DNA of 8,295 nt from Actinomycetota bacterium (lineage in GTDB: Bacteria > Actinomycetota > Thermoleophilia > Solirubrobacterales > Solirubrobacteraceae): NCBI GenBank assembly GCA_005883905.1, contig VAYD01000202.1:1-8295 (forward strand), written 5' to 3'. Below the pieces are notes generated by a model. That model made no database searches. It was not told where the DNA came from and saw only the letters and a program-made list of their open reading frames with translations. This document shows positions 1-7,353 of this stretch, in pieces. Position 1 is the stretch's first letter; each line of letters opens with the position of its first letter. Made by a program: the position numbers and the translations under genes.

Positions 1-140
1 TGTCGCTCGATGCGCCCAGCCAGAGGCCGCGCGAACGCATTTGGGTACGTGGACCAGCGGACGGGAGGCTCGGGCATAGCTGCGACGCTACTGCAGTGCA
101 AGCTTGCGTCCCGGCGGCGACAAGAGCATGCTTTTCGTCC

Positions 141-302
141 ATGTGGGCTTGGGTGATTCGCGTCGCAGCCGCGCTGCTGCTGGCCTCGTGGTTCCGGATG
201 TCCGACGGCAACGCGTTTTGGGCGGGCGTGCTGCCCGCGCTGCTGACATGCGGCGCCACGCTGGTCGTCATCTGGCACGTCTTGATCGCGCCGCGCCGCT
301 AG
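141..302 (+). CDS. Small two-helix membrane protein, unknown function
   Basis: A 53-residue reading frame starting at ATG 141 and ending in TAG. Two hydrophobic stretches (about residues 4-18 and 25-49) are joined by a short polar turn with Ser-Asp-Gly-Asn, and the protein ends in Pro-Arg-Arg, so it looks like a small integral membrane hairpin. The frame stays open upstream to the window edge, and a GTG at 96 would give 68 residues. I prefer ATG 141 because the residues before it are Cys/Ala/Arg-rich and do not look like a membrane protein N-terminus. No good Shine-Dalgarno is visible; the best is a weak purine run at 122-126. It is the only plausible plus-strand gene and converges on ilvN, with a strong hairpin just after its stop. 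I do not recognise the family. It could be a chance frame in GC-rich DNA. Confidence 0.42.
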   Translation: MWAWVIRVAAALLLASWFRMSDGNAFWAGVLPALLTCGATLVVIWHVLIAPRR

Positions 303-310
303 GCCGAGCC

Positions 311-351
311 TGGGCCCTTTCGCTCTCGGTATGCGAGAGCCAGGGGGCCCA
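311..351 (+). terminator. Stem-loop between convergent genes, probable terminator
   Basis: Arms 311-328 and 334-351 can pair over 18 positions: 15 Watson-Crick pairs, two T-G wobbles and one C-C mismatch, around a 5-nt loop (329-333). It begins 8 nt after the stop of the plus-strand gene and lies about 80 nt past the ilvN stop on the other strand. The two wobbles pair as G-U only in plus-strand RNA; in minus-strand RNA they become A-C mismatches. This suggests it serves mainly the plus-strand gene. No T-tract follows on either side, so it would be a non-canonical terminator or an RNA 3'-end stabiliser. Confidence 0.5.
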
Positions 352-432
352 CGTCGGCAAGCACGAACGTGGCGCGGCCGCACGGCAGAGCGCTGTTGCG
401 CGCTCAGCGCGATCGCGGGCTGGACCAGCGGC

Positions 433-990
433 TCAGGTCTCGCCGCGCCCGCGCGAGATCGCGATCTCCCCCGTGCGCATCATCTCGATCAGGCCGAACG
501 GCCGGACCATCTTCTCGAAGGCCTCAATCTTGTCGGTCGTCCCGGTGATCTCGACGATCATCGAACGGCGCGTCACGTCGACGACCTTGCCGCGGAAGAT
601 CTCGCAGATCTGCATGACCTCCGCGCGCTGCGCGCCGTCCGCGGCGAGCTTGAACAGGGCAAGCTCGCGAGCCACCGTGTCGGTGGGCTCGAGATCGCGG
701 ATCTTCAACACGTTCACGAGCTTGTGCAGCTGCTTCGTGACCTGATCGATCGGATGCAGCGCGCCGTCCAGTGTCAGCGTGATTCGCGACAGGTGCTCGT
801 CGTCTGTCGGCCCGACCGTCAGCGTGTCGATGTTGAACCCGCGCCGCGCGAAGAGGCCGGCGATCCGGGTCAGGACACCGGGCTTGTTCTCGACGAGGAT
901 CGACAGGACGTGCTTGCGGCCCGTGTGCATCCCGCCGGATGCCTCGAGCTCCTCGAGCGACAGCAACTCCTTGGTTCCAGGCTCACCCAC
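433..990 (-). CDS. ilvN: Acetolactate synthase small (regulatory) subunit
   Basis: Regulatory subunit of acetohydroxyacid synthase. It binds the catalytic subunit IlvB, raises its activity and carries valine feedback inhibition for the first common step of isoleucine, valine and leucine synthesis in the cytoplasm. Residues about 27-100 form the ACT domain (VLSILVENKPGVLTRIAGLF, then RRGFNIDTLTVGPT and the ITKQL-like VTKQLHKLVNVLKI). Residues about 105-180 form the typical C-terminal domain (VARELALFK, FRGKVVDV, PFGLIEMMRTGEIAISRG). The frame is intact. The start chosen is GTG 990, 6 nt after the ilvB stop, giving 185 residues. An in-frame ATG at 930 would give 165 residues, closer to the usual family length, and neither start has a strong ribosome binding site. 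The 20-residue extension is acidic (SLEELEAS). The gene sits directly behind ilvB as a co-transcribed partner. No ilvC follows; a convergent gene does. Confidence 0.96.
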   Translation of the reverse strand: MGEPGTKELLSLEELEASGGMHTGRKHVLSILVENKPGVLTRIAGLFARRGFNIDTLTVGPTDDEHLSRITLTLDGALHPIDQVTKQLHKLVNVLKIRDLEPTDTVARELALFKLAADGAQRAEVMQICEIFRGKVVDVTRRSMIVEITGTTDKIEAFEKMVRPFGLIEMMRTGEIAISRGRGET

Positions 991-996
991 GGGAGA

Positions 997-2656
997 TCAC
1001 CCCACCATGTCCCGCGCGGCTTGGCCGGCGGGGATCATCGGGTACGTGTTCTCCTCGCGCGTGACGCGGACGTCCACGAGCACCGGGCCGGGCGTCGCGA
1101 TCGCCTCGCGCATGCCATCCACGAGCGACCTCTTGTCCTCGAGCCTCATGCCGGTCGCCCCGTAGGCGTCGGCCAGCTTGACGAAGTCCGGGTACTGGCC
1201 CATGTCGACGTGCGAGTAGCGCTTGTCCCAGAACAGCTCCTGCCACTGGCGGACCATGCCCAGGTAGCCGTTGTTCATGATGAACACCTTGATGTCGATG
1301 CCCTCCTGGGCACACGTCGCCAGCTCCTGCATGTTCATCTGAACCGAGCCGTCGCCGGCGATGCAGACGACCGTGTCGTCCGGACAGCCGACCTTCGCAC
1401 CCATCGCCGCGGGCAGGCCGAAGCCCATCGTCCCGAGACCGCCGCTGTTGATCCAGCGGCGCGGCCTGTTGAAGTGGAAGTACTGCGCGGTCCACATCTG
1501 GTGCTGGCCGACGTCCGAGGTGACGATCGCGTCGCCGCCGGTCGCCTCGTAGACGGCCTCGATCATGCGCTGCGGCTTGATCTCCGAATCCGTGGAGTCG
1601 TCGTACCGAAGCGGGTGCTTCTCGCGCCACGCGTTGATCCGGGTCCACCACTCATCCAGCCGCGAACGGTCCGGCTCCAGGGCCGCGTACTCGACGATCA
1701 GCTTCTCGAGGACGTTCTTCGCGTCACCGACGATCGGGATGTGGGCCGGGACGTTCTTGGAGATCTCGGCCGATGAACTTCGCGCGCGGGGCGAACTCGG
1801 ACAGCTTGCCCGTGATGCGGTCGTCGAAGCGCGCCCCGATCGCGATGATCAGGTCCGCCTCGTCCATCGCGTAGTTCGCGCTGCGCGTGCCGTGCATGCC
1901 GAGCATTCCGAGCCACTGGTCGTGCGGCGCAGGGAACGCGCCGAGCCCCATCAGCGTGCACGTCACGGGGAATCGATCCGACGTCGCGAACTGCGTCAGC
2001 TCCGCCGACGCGTTGGCGTTGATCACGCCGCCGCCCGCGTAGATCACGGGCCGGCGCGCCGTGGCGATCGCCTTGGCCGCCTGGCGGATCTGCTTCGTGT
2101 TGCCGTCGACCGTGGGCTGGTAGCCGGGCAGGTGCACGTCGCTGACCGGCTCGTACGGGATGTCCGCGCGCGAGAGGTCGACCGGGATGTCGACGACGAC
2201 CGGCCCGGGGCGCCCCGTGCGCGCGAGGTGGAACGCCTCGTGCAGCGCGCGCGGGATCTCCAGCGGGTGCTGGATCATGATCGAGTGCTTGACGGCCGGC
2301 ATCGTGATGCCGAGGATGTCGGCCTCCTGGAACCCGTCGGTGCCGAGCAGCTCGGTGCGGACCTGACCGGTGAGGAACACGACCGGGGTCGAGTCCATCA
2401 TCGCGTCCATGATCGGCGTGACGAGGTTCGTCGCCCCCGGCCCGCTCGTTCCCAGCGACACGCCGACCTTGCCGGTCGCGCGCGCGTAGCCCTCGGCGGC
2501 GTGGCCGCCACCGGCCTCGTGGCGCACGAGCACGTGGTGGATGCCGGCGTCGACGAACGCGTCGTAGGTCGGGAGGTTCGCGCCTCCGGGGAGCCCGAAT
2601 ACGACGTCGACACCCTCTGCCTTCAGGCATTCCATCACGGCGTCAACCGCTCTCAT
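997..2656 (-). pseudogene. ilvB: Acetolactate synthase large (catalytic) subunit, frameshifted
   Basis: Thiamine-diphosphate enzyme that condenses two pyruvates, or pyruvate and 2-oxobutyrate, to acetohydroxy acids at the entry to branched-chain amino acid synthesis. The N-terminal part (2656-1772, 295 residues) has the GLPGG motif, the catalytic glutamate in RHEAGGGHAAEGYAR (Glu47), SGPGATNLVT, GPVVVDIPVD and GARFDDRITGKL of the central domain. The C-terminal part continues in another frame from 1770 to the TGA at 997-999. It carries the diphosphate-binding motif GDGS (about 1356-1345) through NN (about 1275-1270). Joined, with six missing residues restored, it would be about 558 residues, normal for the family. 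The start ATG 2656 has a clear AGGAGG at 2668-2663 with a 6-nt spacer. As read, translation runs out of frame after residue 295 and stops at 1724-1726, leaving a 310-residue product without the cofactor domain. It could be a true mutation or a sequencing/assembly error. The conservation of everything else favours an error or a very recent event. Confidence 0.92.
1768..1777 (-). other. Frameshift junction in ilvB
   Basis: Reading the minus strand, the codons for Lys-Phe-Ile end at 1772, one extra G stands at 1771, and Ala-Glu-Ile-Ser-Lys-Asn resumes in the other frame at 1770. Family members have His-Ile-Asp-Ile-Asp-Pro between these points (FIHIDIDPAEI). Six codons (18 nt) are therefore replaced by one nucleotide, a net loss of 17 nt. 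This observation rests on the known family motif; the original nucleotides are not visible. Confidence 0.85.
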
Positions 2657-2662
2657 GCGCGA

Positions 2663-2668
2663 CCTCCT
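2663..2668 (-). promoter_or_regulatory. Shine-Dalgarno of ilvB
   Basis: A perfect AGGAGG on the minus strand (2668 down to 2663), 6 nt before ATG 2656. It fixes the ilvB start, and it is among the strongest ribosome binding sites in the window. Confidence 0.8.
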
Positions 2669-2694
2669 CTCTACAAAGAACCGGGATACGAAAC

Positions 2695-2716
2695 GAGCCG
2701 CCCGGCCAGGCGGCTC
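2695..2716 (-). terminator. Probable intrinsic terminator after the zinc-ribbon gene
   Basis: An 8-bp perfect GC-rich stem (arms 2716-2709 and 2702-2695 on the minus strand, GAGCCGCC with GGCGGCTC) around a 6-nt loop, followed by GTTTCGT, a short T-rich run by the standards of this DNA. The stem overlaps the last bases of the zinc-ribbon gene's stop codon. It lies 38 nt upstream of the ilvB start, so it would separate the upstream small genes from ilvBN, or act as a partial read-through point. I see no leader peptide rich in Leu, Val or Ile codons, so a classical ilv attenuator is not supported. Confidence 0.55.
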
Positions 2717-2996
2717 AGGAGGCGGAGTGTACCGGCTGGTCGAGGGGCGCCTCGGGGTACTCGAGCTCGCACCCGCAGCGGGTGCAGAGCGCCTCGTAGA
2801 CCTTGCAGCACTTGCCGCAGTTGGGGCATTCGCGCTCGGGCTCGTCGAGCTCGTTGCGGTAGAGCACCGCGGCCAGCAGCCCGAACACCGGCACGATCCC
2901 GCTGATCAGGAACCACAGCACGAACGAGCTGCCCTTGATCTTGCCGACGACGCCTCCGGCCAGGCCGAAGAAGAACGCGATGATCAGGTAGGGCAC
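2715..2996 (-). CDS. Two-helix membrane protein with C-terminal zinc ribbon
   Basis: 93 residues from GTG 2996. Two hydrophobic segments (about residues 2-18 and 25-46) are followed by a short acidic linker. A cysteine-rich module then has CPNC (Cys57, Cys60), a Cys63-Cys64 pair, CTRC (Cys71, Cys74) and Cys76. The two CxxC knuckles 11 residues apart are the hallmark of a small rubredoxin-like zinc ribbon, and three further cysteines could add a redox function or a second metal ligand set. The short loop between helices (KIKG) is basic, which puts it on the cytoplasmic side by the positive-inside rule. The ribbon's side then depends on whether both segments fully cross the membrane. It starts 10 nt after the stop of the 58-aa gene, so the two are probably co-transcribed. 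The ribosome binding site is weak. Function unknown; the composition looks like real protein, not a shadow frame. Confidence 0.83.
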   Translation of the reverse strand: MPYLIIAFFFGLAGGVVGKIKGSSFVLWFLISGIVPVFGLLAAVLYRNELDEPERECPNCGKCCKVYEALCTRCGCELEYPEAPLDQPVHSAS

Positions 2997-3006
2997 GGCC
3001 GTGTGG

Positions 3007-3183
3007 CTACAGGAGGACGCGAAGCGCCCAGATCACCGCGATGATCGCGCCGATGAAGACGATGGTCCCTGCGATCGCAGCCGCGAAGCCGATGATCACC
3101 TTCAGCAGGATGTACGCCGCTAAGGCGAGGACCAGCGCGGCGATGATGCGGGATCCGAACGAGCGTCCGGCCTTCTCTTCCAT
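3007..3183 (-). CDS. Small 58-residue two-helix membrane protein
   Basis: Starts at ATG 3183. A polar, basic head (MEEKAGRSFGSR) is followed by two continuous hydrophobic stretches (about residues 12-30 and 33-55) rich in Ile, Ala and Val, ending in LRVLL. A longer version to about 3333 is open, but its added N-terminus is arginine/glycine-rich and non-hydrophobic, which is typical of shadow reading in GC-rich DNA, so I chose the internal ATG. A GGGAG at 3200-3196 lies rather far (12 nt) from the ATG. A TACCAT hexamer at 3195-3190 would place a transcript start on the ATG itself. It is followed after 10 nt by the zinc-ribbon membrane gene, suggesting a two-gene membrane unit. No family recognised. 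Confidence 0.7.
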   Translation of the reverse strand: MEEKAGRSFGSRIIAALVLALAAYILLKVIIGFAAAIAGTIVFIGAIIAVIWALRVLL

Positions 3184-3351
3184 GCACTCATGGTACTCCC
3201 GCCGACGCGCGCCAAGCGGTAGCGCCGGACCGCCGGCGATGGCAGCGGCCGTCGCGCCTCTTCGACCAGGACGAGCTTGCGGACGGGACGGCTCATAGCG
3301 AGCATGGTGCCCGCCGCCGGCGCCCGCGGACACGGCCTCGCGGTCGGAGAT

Positions 3352-3987
3352 TCAGCGCTGCGTCTTGGCCGCCCGGTCGAGCGCGAGGCGCATCGGCGCG
3401 CCCATCCTCGCTCGCACCCGGAACGGCGCGCCCGCGAACGCGAGGTTCGCCACGGTGGCGAAGCCCTGCTCGTCGGTGCGCAGCGCGAGCAGCAGGTGCG
3501 CGATCCGGTCGGCGCCCGGGAGATCGGGGTCGTTGACGCGAACGCAGAAGCACCAGACCTTGCGGCCGCGGACGAGCAGCGCGCCTGCTTCGCCGACCAG
3601 CCAGGTCCCGAGCTTGCCGCGCTCGATCACGAGCCCGGTCTGCGCGTGCAGCTCCCGCGCATCGTGACCGACGAGGTCGCCGAGCAGCCCCAGCGCGGTG
3701 CGCTCGGCCGCGGCATTCGTCCGCTTCGGCTTGGGCTTCACAACGTTTGCGCCGCGCTGCGCGTAGAGCGCCGGGATCACGTACGCGTGCGCGAGGCACA
3801 GGAGCGCGACCGGAATCGCGGCCCAGGACAGCGCGCTCAGCAGCGCCGCCGTCAGCACGAACGGCACGATGTGCGCGGCCGTTGCGAACATCCACAACCG
3901 CCCGCGCCGGTCGAGCCGGTCGCCGTCGGCCCGCGGCCGCCAGTAGACGGTCGCGACCTCGGGAAGGACGGTCGGTTCAGCCGCCAC
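3352..3987 (-). CDS. Two-helix membrane protein with conserved-looking C-terminal domain, unknown
   Basis: 211 residues from GTG 3987. A polar N-terminus of about 30 residues (TVYWRPRADGDRLDRRGRLW) precedes two membrane segments (about 33-53 and 56-76). A basic stop-transfer stretch (KPKPKRT, 84-90) follows, then a soluble domain of about 120 residues probably on the cytoplasmic side. That domain contains GLLGDLVGHDARELHAQTGL, GTWLVGEAGALLVRGRKVW, FCVRVNDPDLPGADRIAHLL and EQGFATVANLAF, with a balanced composition that supports real coding. I do not recognise a named family or an enzyme motif. Its start overlaps the end of the 74-aa gene by 11 nt, so translation is probably coupled and the two products may work together. 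No strong terminator-like stem follows the stop. Confidence 0.85.
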   Translation of the reverse strand: MAAEPTVLPEVATVYWRPRADGDRLDRRGRLWMFATAAHIVPFVLTAALLSALSWAAIPVALLCLAHAYVIPALYAQRGANVVKPKPKRTNAAAERTALGLLGDLVGHDARELHAQTGLVIERGKLGTWLVGEAGALLVRGRKVWCFCVRVNDPDLPGADRIAHLLLALRTDEQGFATVANLAFAGAPFRVRARMGAPMRLALDRAAKTQR

Positions 3988-4201
3988 TGATCGGCAGCCG
4001 CAGGATCACGAGCGGCGCGTCGACCGGCAGCTCCTTGACCTGCTCGGCGTGTCCCTCGCCCGTGGAGACCATGCCGAAGTAGCCCAGGTCGAGCTGCTCC
4101 CGGAAGGCCTGCACAGCTGCCTCGACCGAGGCGGGGTCGCCAGCCGTCCACTCCGCGAGCGTCGTGTGGCCGCTCTGGTCCATCCGGACGAGCTTCGACA
4201 T
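3977..4201 (-). CDS. 74-residue soluble protein ending in Gly-Gly, unknown
   Basis: Starts at ATG 4201 behind a perfect AGGAGG (4213-4208, 6-nt spacer). No signal peptide or membrane segment. By eye the order is strand (KLVRMD), strand (TTLAEWT), helix (about 24-39, SVEAAVQAFREQLDLG), strand (YFGMVST), an acidic/His turn, and a last strand (about 63-69, PLVILRLP) ending in ISGG. This is compatible with a small alpha/beta fold such as a beta-grasp, but that is an inference from pattern only. The C-terminal Gly-Gly resembles ubiquitin-like or sulfur-carrier tails. However, the GGC GGC TGA codons also hold the start of the overlapping 211-aa gene, and no E1, E2 or JAB-type gene is present here. 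It follows gatB by 40 nt, with an inverted repeat between. Function unknown. Confidence 0.85.
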   Translation of the reverse strand: MSKLVRMDQSGHTTLAEWTAGDPASVEAAVQAFREQLDLGYFGMVSTGEGHAEQVKELPVDAPLVILRLPISGG

Positions 4202-4211
4202 GCTGAACCTC

Positions 4212-4233
4212 CTCGGTCGGGTGCCCGACCGAG
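4212..4233 (-). promoter_or_regulatory. Perfect inverted repeat between gatB and the 74-aa gene
   Basis: Arms 4233-4224 and 4221-4212 (CTCGGTCGGG with CCCGACCGAG, 10 bp) around a 2-nt centre; as RNA, a 9-bp stem with a GCAC loop on the minus strand. It begins 8 nt after the gatB stop. Its 3' arm takes in the first two bases of the AGGAGG that serves the 74-aa gene. It could be a terminator or processing hairpin for gatCAB, a translational control element, or a DNA operator. No T-run follows, which weakens the terminator reading. Confidence 0.5.
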
Positions 4234-4241
4234 CATACGCC

Positions 4242-5659
<1,418 letters not shown>

Positions 5660-5663
<4 letters not shown>

Positions 5664-7066
5664 TTCCGCGTCTCGCTGCCGTCGAAGCCGATCGCCTGCT
5701 CGAGCGCGTAGGCCGCGTCCAGGATGCGCGACTCGCTGAACGCCGGGCCTGCGAGCTGGAAGCCCGTCGGGCGGCCGTCGCTCAGCCCGTTGGGAATCGA
5801 GATCGCCGGGATCCCTGCCAGCGACATCGGCACGGTGAAGTAGTCGTTGAGGTACATCGCGAGCGGGTCGTCGGCGAGCTCCCCGATCTTGAACGCCGTC
5901 GTGGGCGCCGTGGGCGTCACGACGAAGTCCACGTTCTCGAACGCCTGCTTGAAGTCGGTTGCGATCAGCGTGCGCACGCGCTGCGCGCGACCGTAGTAGG
6001 CGTCGTAGTAGCCGGACGACAGCGCGTAGGTGCCGAGCATGATCCGCCGCTTGACCTCGGCGCCGAAGCCGTCATGGCGCGTGTGCGTGTACATCGAGAG
6101 CAGGTCACCGCCGTTGCTTCGCAGGCCGTAGCGAACGCCGTCGAACCGGGCGAGGTTGCTCGACGCCTCCGCGGGCGCGATCACGTAGTAGGCGCTGATG
6201 CCGTGGTCGGCGTGCGGCAGGTGACAGGTCTCGATCGTCGCGCCGAGGTCCTCGGCGAGCTTGAGCGTGCGCTCGTAGGCCTCCATGACGCCGGGCTCGA
6301 CGCCCTCGGTCGACAGGTCGTCGGGGCGGCCCAGGCGGATCCCGTCGAGCTTGTGGCTGCGCGGCAGCGCGATCTCGTCGGGCCGGCCGATGCTCGTGGC
6401 GTCGCACGGGTCCTTGGAGACCATGTGGCCGAGCAGCAGCGCGGCATCCGTCACGTCGCGCGTCAGCGGGCCCGCCTGGTCCAGCGACGAGGCGAACGCG
6501 ATCATCCCGAAGCGGCTGACCGCGCCATACGTGGGCTTGAGGCCGACGATCCCGCACATCGCCGCCGGCTGGCGGATCGAGCCGCCGGTGTCGGTGCCGA
6601 GCGCCCACGGCGCTGTTCCAGCCGCGACCGCCGCGGCGCTGCCGCCGCTCGAGCCGCCCGGGACGCGCTCGCGATCCCACGGGTTCTGCACTGGGCCGAA
6701 CGCCGAGTTCTCGTTGGATGAGCCCATCGCGAACTCGTCCTGGTTGGTCTTGCCGAGCAGCGGCGCGCCGGCCTTCTCGAGGTTCTCGACGACCGTGGCG
6801 GTGTAGGGCGGCTTGTAGCCCTCGAGGATCTTCGAGCCCGACTGAGAGATCACGCCCTTCGTGCAGAAGAGGTCCTTGACCGCGAGCGGCACGCCGTGCA
6901 GATCTCCGCCGGACACGTTGGGCTCCTCGGCGACGTACAGGTACGCGTTGAGCTCGTCGGCTGCGGCGGCGTCGCGGTAGGCGTCGAAGAGCTCGGTCGC
7001 GGAGAGCTTGCCGTCGCGCACGGCGTCCGCCGCCTGAGCGGCGGTGAGGTCGCGCACCTGCGTCAC
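5660..7066 (-). CDS. gatA: Aspartyl/glutamyl-tRNA amidotransferase subunit A
   Basis: GatA is the glutaminase of GatCAB. An amidase-signature enzyme, it releases ammonia from glutamine and passes it to GatB. 468 residues. The Lys-Ser-Ser triad is visible: Lys64 in GVPLAVKDLF, the cis-Ser139 in PGGSSGGSAAAVAAG, and the nucleophile Ser163 in DTGGSIRQPA. Their spacing (75 and 24 residues) matches characterised GatA proteins. Further landmarks are GLKPTYGAVSRFGMIAFASSLDQAGP and, near the C-terminus, GIPAISIPNG and PTGFQLAGPAFSE. The start is GTG 7066, whose first bases overlap the gatC TGA (GTGA). No independent ribosome binding site is seen, so it depends on coupling. It is followed directly by gatB with no gene between. 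Confidence 0.98.
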
Positions 7067-7353
7067 GCGTGGGCCTGGGGGCTCGGGACGCGGAAGCCGT
7101 CGTCGGCGATGTCGGGCGCGTTCTCGAAGGCCACCTCGCGCGGCAGCGACGGCCGCGGGACGTCGGCCCGCAGCGCCCCGGTGACCTCGACCACGTGCGA
7201 CGTCGGCGGCACCCCCTCGAGGTCGAGCTCGCCGATCTTCTCGATGTGATCGAGGATCTTGGACAGCTCGGTCGTCATGCGACCGACCTCGTCCTCGCTC
7301 AGCTCGAGGCGCGCCAGGCGCGCGACATGCAGGACCTGCTCGCGGTCGATCAT
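7063..7353 (-). CDS. gatC: Aspartyl/glutamyl-tRNA amidotransferase subunit C
   Basis: Small scaffold subunit that wraps GatA and GatB together. 96 residues from ATG 7353: MIDREQVLHVARLARLELSE, then DEVGRMTTELSKILDHIEKI, GVPPTSHV, LRADVPRPSLPREVAFENAP and a GFRVP end, the usual pattern of the family over its usual length. The frame is open further upstream, but the added residues are Arg/Pro shadow sequence, and ATG 7353 places the conserved N-terminus correctly. There is no recognisable Shine-Dalgarno; the ATG lies inside the 3' arm of a perfect 14-bp inverted repeat (7348-7383). A TAGACT hexamer in its loop could be a -10 box giving an almost leaderless transcript. Its stop overlaps the gatA start by 4 nt. 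Confidence 0.97.
   Translation of the reverse strand: MIDREQVLHVARLARLELSEDEVGRMTTELSKILDHIEKIGELDLEGVPPTSHVVEVTGALRADVPRPSLPREVAFENAPDIADDGFRVPSPQAHA

Noticed and set aside
98..107. 10-bp palindrome GCAAGCTTGC before the plus-strand gene
   Set aside because: A short isolated palindrome without a second copy or promoter context; too little to call an operator.
388..410. Small GC-rich hairpins (6-bp stems) just after the ilvN stop as a terminator
   Set aside because: Alternative overlapping 6-bp stems of GCGC type are expected by chance here, and no T-run follows; the 311-351 stem is much stronger.
50..431. Direct repeat of TGGACCAGCGG at 50-60 and 421-431, flanking the plus-strand gene
   Set aside because: An 11-nt match is expected several times by chance in a window this size, and there are no terminal inverted repeats or other signs of a mobile element.
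331..1776. Very long open frame on the plus strand opposite ilvN and ilvB (481 residues)
   Set aside because: It is antisense to two clear enzyme genes, its composition is Arg/Asp/Val/His-rich as expected for the complement of GC-rich codons, and it has no recognisable domain.
2657..2694. ilv leader peptide or T-box before ilvB
   Set aside because: Only 38 nt separate the stem from the ATG; there is no short ORF rich in Leu, Val or Ile codons and no T-box-like sequence.
1565..2905. 446-residue plus-strand frame opposite ilvB
   Set aside because: A shadow of ilvB and the zinc-ribbon gene, with Arg/Asp/Val-rich low-quality sequence and no motif.
3184..3351. Possible further gene or terminator in the 168-nt gap before the 58-aa gene
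   Set aside because: The open frames here are Arg/Pro-rich shadows without a good start. The 6-bp stem at 3223-3238 has no T-run. Nothing definite is seen in this gap.
3977..4201. Calling the 74-aa protein a ubiquitin-like modifier
   Set aside because: The Gly-Gly end is suggestive, but it is also fixed by the overlap with the next gene's start, and no E1, E2 or JAB-type gene is in the window. Kept only as a hypothesis.
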